This document shows, in pieces, positions 57,691-64,000 of a DNA stretch of 64,000 nt. How positions within the stretch are numbered: position 1 is the stretch's first letter; every line of letters begins with the position of its first letter. Position numbers and translations under genes: made by a program. The DNA is from Adiantum capillus-veneris (taxonomy: Eukaryota > Streptophyta > Polypodiopsida > Polypodiales > Pteridaceae), in assembly GCA_014529385.2 (NCBI GenBank), contig CM043955.1, forward strand, positions 152,632,140 to 152,696,139, in the 5' to 3' direction. The notes beneath the pieces are model-generated. The model made no database searches. It worked only from the letters and a program-made list of their open reading frames with translations, and was not told the DNA's origin.

Positions 57691-57810
57691 TTCTAGCTAC
57701 TCTCTACCGCTGAGTAGTTATGTGTTCTTCCCCTTGTACATTACCCTTTTGGTGGGTTTTCCTTGCTTTGAGGTTTTCCACTAGTAAATTAATCAAATAG
57801 ATTTACGGGG

Positions 57811-57862
57811 AAAAAAAAAAAAGAGTGTGTGTGTGTGTTGTGGGGGGGGGGGGGGGGGGGGG
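57811..57862. repeat. Poly-A, (TG)n and poly-G run
   Basis: A12 is the LINE 3' tail, followed by a TG run and about 21 G. The poly-G length is likely to be uncertain in the assembly. Confidence 0.85.
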
Positions 57863-58189
57863 AGGTCGTATGCATGTGTTCTCAAGAGCTTAATCTCTTA
57901 ATTTTCTCCCTCCAACGTTTCATGGACGATGTGAACGCATGCTCCTAATGCCATATTTCATAGCACTATGAAAGCTGCAGGATTATAATTAGCTCTATGA
58001 CTGGTTTTACTCTTTCTACGGCTTGAGCACCTTGAGAGAAGTTGAGACCTTGTGCAATGGCCAAAAACGTCCACAGAAAAACAAAAAACAGAAAGAGCCA
58101 AGAATCACCAAGGCCTTTTCTTGATCTCACAAGTTCTCAAACATTCTACTTTATATCACCTTACACAGGATTGCCACGTTATGGCATGC

Positions 58190-58535
58190 ACATTTACCAT
58201 TATGTCTTCTCCTAATAAATGCACCGGAAGAGACGTTAAGAAGCCATGGCAGCAGAGACAGGCAGAGTAGGCTCGGGTTGGCAATATCTACCATGCCCCA
58301 TAGACTCGGAAGAGACGCTAAGAAGCCATGGCAGACATGCAGAGTAAGCTCGGGTTGACAATATCTACCATGCACATTGACTACTTCTCCTAATAAATGC
58401 AGAGACATGCAGAGTAGGCTCGGGTTGACAATATCTACCATGCCCCATCATCCCCATGGACTCAGAAGAAACATTAAGAAGCTATGGCAGACGAGCAGAG
58501 TAAGCTCGGGTTGACAATATCTACTATGCTCCATT
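58190..58535 (+). repeat. Short tandem array, about four copies
   Basis: GCTCGGGTTGACAATATCTA with preceding CAGAGTA occurs four times (about 58265, 58345, 58412, 58498), with GACTC-GAAGA-AC-TTAAGAAGC preceding in most copies and CTTCTCCTAATAAATGCA in two. The unit is roughly 75 bp, irregular. No gene was seen. Confidence 0.85.
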
Positions 58536-58735
58536 GACTTCAGCACTAGAGGTGCATCCATGGTTCTAATGTAACATACTAACATCTAGTTTCTGTCAGA
58601 CTTACAGATCAATCCCATCAATTGTTGACCTTGTGTTACATACGTTGCTTTTCATTTCCTATTTGCATACCTTGACACAGTGTTGTAAATCTCCAATGAG
58701 AAGAAAGCAATTTGCATAGCACACTCTCTTAGTTC

Positions 58736-58872
58736 TCGAAAGCTTAACCTGTTTCTGTTTCACAGGAAAAGAAAGGGCATGTTTTGCCCTGCTAGGCTCC
58801 AGCTCTTGAAAGCTTAACCTGTTTCTGTTTCACAGGAAACGAAAGGGCCTGTTTGGCCCTGCTAGGCTCCCC
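58736..58872 (+). repeat. Tandem duplication of a ~69 bp unit
   Basis: Two copies of GAAAGCTTAACCTGTTTCTG through GCCCTGCTAGGCTCC, at 58738-58799 and 58807-58869, with few differences. Confidence 0.9.
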
Positions 58873-59058
58873 TACTATGAGAATAACAATTTATCTGTGC
58901 ATTTGAAGTCTATAAAAAGAATCACGAACAGGTTCTATCCATATACAGGCTCACATGAGATTTTACCAAGGTTTAAGAGAATTTTTTTACAAAGACCCAC
59001 AAATGAAGCAATCCCTAACATAATGAGTGGTGAAATTTGTAATCTCTATTTGGAGGCC

Positions 59059-60591
59059 TTAAGCATGTGGAAAAAGGGCCCTCACACTCATTGTTTTGGA
59101 GGGACTCCTCATGTTCCCACTTGTTGGGGCTGGACTCCTCACAGTAACATTCGTTAGGGCTGGGCTCCTCATGCTGACATTTGGTGTAGCTGGACTACTT
59201 CTGGGTGTTATGTCAATGTGCTTCTTCTCTTTAACCGGGGAGCGTATAGAAAGATTGCGCTCAATCAAAGGCTGCAGAGACCGCTTGATCTTCTTCCTCA
59301 GGTCGGCAATGTTGTTGGTAGTGAGGACTGGAATAGTTAGTGTACCCACGACAATGCCCCTCAAAGTTCTTACAAGCTTAAGTTTTCTAGCCATTGGTTT
59401 TCCTTCAGGGTCGAGGGCAAGCTCTGCAAAACCAGCAAATTTTCACCACCAATATACTTAAGAAAGTGCTTAAAAGACAAAATTGCTGAACAACAGGGTA
59501 GTAAACTCTCCATTATTTACTTCTTTTGTGCCTGCTAGGATTATGTAAACAATGTTTGCATGTACAGTGGATAACTTGGGATTTCTGACATTTGAAATTT
59601 GCAGCGGTCTTTATTCGTTATTACAGATATACAGGAAAAACACAGAAAGCTTGCCTGCTAAATTCTGTAAACCACAGTCTTCTATTCTTGAGGCAGCTTT
59701 TGAGCTTTTGAAGACATTTACTTCCAATATGCACTCAGGGTACAGAAAGTAGTCCGAAATCGTCTTTTTTTCATCCAAGGCTCTCCCTGATATTGAGACC
59801 AAGTGTAAGATCAATAACGAGACTGTCTTTTAGCATTTGAGGTTAGTTCTGCATAGTACCAGAAAACATGACCCTCTGTTGCCAATGAGCATATCCTGTT
59901 TGGGCTTCGACCGTTTGCAGCACTGAGCGGATCGAATCCCTTCCCTGCACAACAAGTGGAAAATCGCTCTCACCACCATCAATTCTAATTTGGACTGCCA
60001 TACGACGATGAGCTTGCTCAGCATTTGTATCCCCTGAGGGCATGCACATCAAAAACTGCTCAAATTTCATGCTTCAGGTCACAAACTGTGAACAGATATG
60101 AATGCAGCAATTGTTATCACCTGATTTGCAAAGATCAAGTACACTATCTTCATAAATTGCATGCACTCCTTCAAAATCCTCTACCAAAAACTCGTCGTGC
60201 ATCACTCGTCCCACAGATGACAAGAGCTGCTGGGAAACACGTACACCAGTCATTGTTTCAAGAACCTTTTTTATTTGAGACACAGGTGTGTGAGGTTGAA
60301 TCCCCAGGATAGGTAATATGCCATCCTTTGTCTCAACAAAAATTCGTCCTCCCTGTTCCGAGAGTTTTTGCGGGAGTCTCTGCAGGGAGAACACCAGGTG
60401 CAAAATTTTGACAAAGTTCATGAGATCTGAAACAAACCTCTACAGATTTAAGGGAAGCAAACGATGCAAGCAACCCTTCTGCATTCAACACTTTGGGAGA
60501 CAAATTGGAAAGTAGCAATGCAGTAGGACTGCAGGGAAGAAATGCGCATAATTGCAGTCATTACCATCAAGCAACGGGCACCGCAGATAGC

Positions 60592-60636
<45 letters not shown>

Positions 60637-61061
60637 TACATAGAGAAAAGAACCTTCAGCTGTAGCTTGCATTCATCGATGATGTGGCACTGATCAAGGC
60701 GATCGTCATCGGAAAGCTTTACGACCTGCCCCCTCTCACGAGCAAAGAAAGCAAAGCTCTCCTCGTTAACGTGAACGTCGGGACTATCGGCATCAGCATG
60801 GCAGCAGTAGCGGCCATAGATGTCCTCTACGCTGTCTTCATCACGCAGGAGAGAGAAGAGAGGAGCAGTAAGGCTTTGAAGGTCGTCGGCGATGGCGAGG
60901 TTTTCTCGGATGAACTTCTTCAGGGAGGATTTGACAGTGGCATGAGGGTTGACGTTGGGAATGAGGAGGGTGTGGCGCTGGAATGCAGCTGATTGCTGCA
61001 ATGTCGGGAAGATGGAAGCTGTAGGAAGATGCTCCACTTCAACAGCAACAGTAAACGCCAT
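59059..61061 (-). CDS. Multi-exon gene with ubiquitin-like domains
   Basis: Start MAFTVAVEVEHLPTASIF at 61061. Exons by splice sites: 61061-60654, 60528-60438, 60379-60121, 60033-59860, 59786-59655 (GC donor), 59423-59059. Exon 1 encodes an acidic N-terminal region. Exon 3 has a ubiquitin-like fold: RIFVETKDGILPILGIQPHT, IKKVLETMTGVRVSQQLLSS, HAIYEDSVLDL. Exons 4-5 form a second: MAVQIRIDGGESDFPLVVQG, YAHWQQRVMFSG, RALDEKKTISDYFLYPECIL. The last exon (ELALDPEGKPMARKLKLVRT) ends in three RSPA-T-V-type repeats. There is no Gly-Gly end on the domains, so they probably act as binding modules, not as conjugated tags. The joins of exons 4 to 5 are in frame; the phase from exon 1 to 2 does not fit as drawn, so that junction is uncertain. 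This is the best host gene in the window; the family name is unknown to me. Confidence 0.72.
60595..60633. repeat. (TG)n microsatellite in the first intron
   Basis: A 39 bp tract directly after the first exon of the ubiquitin-like gene, close to its donor site. Confidence 0.95.
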
Positions 61062-61123
61062 CTTTGCTTGGCTCCAGGCCTGCATCTATGCATGCACAGA
61101 TGCTTCTGCACGAACCGCAATCC

Positions 61124-61188
61124 AGAGAGAGAGAGAGAGAGAGATTTGATGACAATGGGGGGAGAGAGAGAGAGAGAGAGAGAGAGAT
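61124..61188 (-). promoter_or_regulatory. GA/CT-rich leader upstream of the ubiquitin-like gene
   Basis: Two GA tracts on the plus strand (61124-61143 and 61159-61188) read as CT tracts in the 5' leader of the minus-strand gene, 60-130 bp before its ATG. CT-rich leaders of this kind are common in plant genes. A regulatory role is only inferred. Confidence 0.4.
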
Positions 61189-61289
61189 CGTTTGCTAGAT
61201 AGGCCTAGTCCTGCTGAAACAGTTTGACAGCTCTCTCTTCTCCGATCGGTGCCCAACGGCTCTTTCGCGATGATGCAACCGTGTACGGT

Positions 61290-61490
61290 CATTCATGACC
61301 ACGGGATTCATAGGTGGGCTCGGCCCCTTGCGAGAGGCTAGAGCTTCGAAAACGTGCATGTTCCGGACCAAGCGGACTCCCTCCCTCATAACTAAAGAAC
61401 AGAGGGTCTTGAATGAAGGACCCGTCATGGGATCCACGGAGGAGAACTCCACGCACAAAAGCAAAGACGAGCGACGCCGTCCGATTTGAA
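61290..61490 (-). repeat. SINE-like fragment, inverted copy
   Basis: Its reverse complement shares GATCCCATGACGGGTC and TTCAAGACCC with 61680-61720, in the same order. The tRNA-like head seen in the other copy is not visible here, so it is a 3' fragment. Confidence 0.4.
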
Positions 61491-61559
61491 AAAAATAAAC
61501 TATGACACATTCGGAGAGTAAACTCAAACAAGCATAAGTAAATGTAAACACAGCCACAT

Positions 61560-61745
61560 TTCAACAAATGCACGTCTGGTTAGGGCATTGGACTGCCACA
61601 GCACCCATTTGGGTTCGAATCTGGGAGGGGGGAATCGTCGTCCGATCTTCTCGAGATCCACACCGTCCGTCGTCCATTGTCGATCCCATGTCAGGGTCTC
61701 CATTCAAGACCCCGTGCCATTTTGTCACGAGGGACGGCCTCCAAC
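61560..61745 (+). repeat. tRNA-derived SINE candidate
   Basis: TGGTTAGGGCATTGGACTG (about 61576-61594) resembles a pol III A box, and GGTTCGAATCTGGG (61613-61626) an almost standard B box, with tRNA-like spacing. The body continues with GATCCCATGTCAGGGTC and TTCAAGACCC, shared with the inverted fragment at 61290-61490. It is not a complete tRNA, because no acceptor-stem pairing is seen. The 3' end is not defined. Confidence 0.5.
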
Positions 61746-62395
61746 CCTTGCAACAAAACTTTCTTGGTGTGAATACGAGAAGACACACACAGTCTCTTTC
61801 GTGGGAGCTCTAAGCCTGGACACAAAGAGTGTATATCCTGAAGCTCGTCGATGATGGCGTGACCATACTCTGAACGTATCTTATCATGGAAACGTCTCAA
61901 TGACCAGTACGATCATGGCTTCACCCCCCGGTCACAATCATCATTCCCAACTAGATGATTCACAATGCGACCCCTTTCCACTCCTTCGCACTTTTCCGCA
62001 TCATTTCACTCAAGAAAACCCCCTCTTCAATGAACAAGGGACAGGTGGTGCACGGCCTTCTCCCCTTATGTTCTCACACATGCAATGCGTTTCTGCATCA
62101 CACTCTCTAGCGCAGAATAACTAGGGACCTTTAATTCCCCAACCTACCTCCTATGTTGTAGTAATCGCTTCAGCCAACAGCTTCACAGTCCATACTTTGG
62201 CACACACGATTTGCTATCCTTTTCTACATAGCCTACACCAATACAACACTATGCCCCGCGACAAAATTGCCAGTGGAGGAGAAGCGACAAGTCAAGGCGC
62301 TCCTGAGGTCCTCACCATTCAAGCCCAAGCTAAACCTCCCCAAGGTTTGCAACAAAATAAGAGCGAGTTAGGTCTTCAAGCGAGCTCAACGGAGC
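61746..62395. other. Stretch without recognisable gene
   Basis: Frames up to 116 codons are present but of low complexity or without domain. No RNA was seen. Confidence 0.4.
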
Positions 62396-62652
62396 GAGCT
62401 TTTTTTTTTATGAAGACCGCCCTCCCTACCTTCCCTTCCTCCTCTCGCCACCCATGTGCTTCCTCCTCTTCCCTTCCTTCTCCTTCTCAGCCTCCTCCTC
62501 CAACATCCTTCCTCTCCTCCACCTCCTCTCTCCATCTACTCCTCTAACCACCTTCCCTTTCTCCAGCTCCTCCTCCAGAAACCACCATCCCTTCCCTAAA
62601 GTCCTCCTCTCTCCTACTCCCTTCTCCCCCTCTCTTTTCTTATCACTCTATA

Positions 62653-62703
<51 letters not shown>

Positions 62704-62800
62704 GCCCCTTGTCACCCCTCTCCCCACCCCCTATTCCCTTTCTCTCTCTGCCCCCACCACACCACCCTTGGAGTCCCTCCAATCCTAGAGAGAAATGAAA
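62396..62800. repeat. Pyrimidine-rich region with (CT)n
   Basis: Dense CTCCTC/TTCC sequence with a pure (CT)n tract at 62655-62700. Frames through it give Ser/Leu/Pro-rich translations that are artefacts. Confidence 0.9.
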
Positions 62801-62934
62801 CAAAAAGGAATGAATTGTTATATTAACTGAAATGGAATGAAATGCTATCTTAAGCATTTTCATAAGGCAAAAATGACTTATGAGACCAAACAGATACAGT
62901 CTTGGTGGATCTAATATGGGTACAAAGTAAAATG

Positions 62935-63053
<119 letters not shown>

Positions 63054-63697
63054 AAAGTGAGGGGCCAGCGAGGGAGGTAGAGATAAATACATAGAACAAT
63101 CATCCTCGGACGCCAAATATGACATATGGGACCAAAGTTACATGTAATGTAATATGTGTGTGGTTGATGAGTGATTCTTGATGGTCTAAAATTGTGGTGA
63201 TGAGAGTCGCAATGGAGAGCCCACACTATGGCTGGGAGAGGAAAGTGTGTAGGTCTAGGTCATGGCTGAAAATGTGAAGGAAATAAGTTTGGATGTGACC
63301 AAAAGCTGAGCACTCTAGAAGTGTGTGGTATTGAGACTCTCCAACTTGCAGTGAACATAATATGCACACTTGATTTGACTCTTCTCCATTTCCCCAACAC
63401 CCTTTCTCGCATCAAAGGGAATGGGAACTAATTAGAATGGTTGTGATAGTGTGTATCAATGACACGGGGATCGGCTCAATCATGTAAGAGTGAGTCTGGT
63501 TTCCTCTTTTAGCAAAGACCATGGTTTTGTAGTTGGGGGCAATATGGGTGTAAGTGTGACCACCCAGATTTCTCTAAAGTCGTAATACATTGGCATTCTA
63601 TAAAAGCTTCATTCACTTGGGAGTCTATTGAGGCATCATGTAGCAAGTGTAATGCATCTCATCTTCCAAACCACTTCTTATATCTTGTTGAGAAGGG
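63054..63697. other. Stretch without recognisable gene
   Basis: No gene, RNA or repeat was recognised between the two poly-G/GA blocks. Confidence 0.4.
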
Positions 63698-63711
63698 ACG
63701 GGGGGGGGGGG

Positions 63712-63753
<42 letters not shown>

Positions 63754-63862
63754 GGGGGGGGGGGGGGAGAGGGACTATGAGAGGGGGAGAGTGGAATGTA
63801 GTCTCTGTATTTTTTGTAAAGAGAGAAAGAAAGGGATGCTTAGGCCAAAAAAAAAAAAAAAG
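63698..63862. repeat. Poly-G, (GA)n, poly-G and poly-A block
   Basis: Poly-G (about 63701-63712), (GA)n (63714-63749), poly-G (63752-63767) and A14 (63848-63861). The G-run next to GA-tract pattern repeats that at 62935-63053. Confidence 0.9.
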
Positions 63863-64000
63863 TCAAAGGTCACGGTGGCTTTCTAAAACAATAAGAAAAT
63901 GATAAAATCATTAGGTTGAGTTCAACTAGAATTATATAAGGTAAAGCATTGTTCAGGAATATCTATGTGCACGTCTATCGCACGTGTCAATGCAAGGGAC

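Noticed and set aside
61573-61630. Functional tRNA gene
   Set aside because: A- and B-box-like words are present, but no acceptor-stem pairing or proper anticodon arm; a SINE head fits better.

Overview
This window is eukaryotic and almost certainly from a land plant with a large, repeat-rich genome; a fern, lycophyte or similar seed-free plant is my best guess. The reasons are GT-AG introns with T-rich acceptors, plant-type Ty3 and copia elements with tRNA primer sites, LINEs, a MULE-like DNA transposon, and long CT, GT and poly-G tracts. There are no operons or CRISPR arrays. I found one good host-type gene: a multi-exon protein with ubiquitin-like domains on the minus strand at about 59.06-61.06 kb. 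Almost everything else is mobile DNA at different stages of decay.

Layout. 1-9.9 kb: a ~1 kb foldback repeat, then a decayed Ty3-type gag (minus strand) split by a 1.85 kb internally deleted LTR element with a clean TTTGA target duplication, then a probable LTR and a Ty3 protease fragment. 9.9-11.6 kb: the 5' half of a copia element. 11.6-15.08 kb and 37.61-42.0 kb: two parts of what looks like one gene-bearing block. It has a decayed transposase-like gene, a divergent gene pair with TATA boxes (one unknown multi-exon gene, one leading towards Ulp1-like exons) and another unknown gene. A Ty3 element (15,078-37,605; GTGAG target duplication) inserted into the short divergent promoter of this block. 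That Ty3 element was itself hit in its 5' LTR by an 11.5 kb MULE-like DNA transposon (25,902-37,438; 8 bp target duplication, ~54 bp terminal inverted repeats).

The MULE-like transposon is the most interesting object. It has a minus-strand transposase (DDE/RNase H-type core plus SWIM zinc finger) and a plus-strand gene of about 12 exons. That gene encodes a ParB/Srx-like domain followed by an N4/N6 amino-methyltransferase-like domain, an architecture best known from bacteria and phages. CpG-rich palindromes sit between and just inside the two genes. Both genes now carry nonsense codons, so this copy is probably dead, but its architecture suggests a transposon family that brings its own DNA-modification gene.

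42.0-48.6 kb: a second copia fragment with its 3' LTR, an inverted third copy, then a Ty3 protease and a ~370 bp tandem array. 48.6-57.8 kb: a 5'-truncated L1-like LINE interrupted in frame by a second, nearly full-length LINE with ORF1 (coiled coil/RRM type) and ORF2 (EN-RT-CCHC). 57.8-64 kb: short tandem repeats, the ubiquitin-like gene, two SINE-like sequences and long CT/GA/poly-G tracts.

Relative order of events, from nesting: the gene block came first, then Ty3, then MULE. In the LINE region the truncated LINE came first, then the second LINE. Family names rest on motifs read by eye; no database search was possible.
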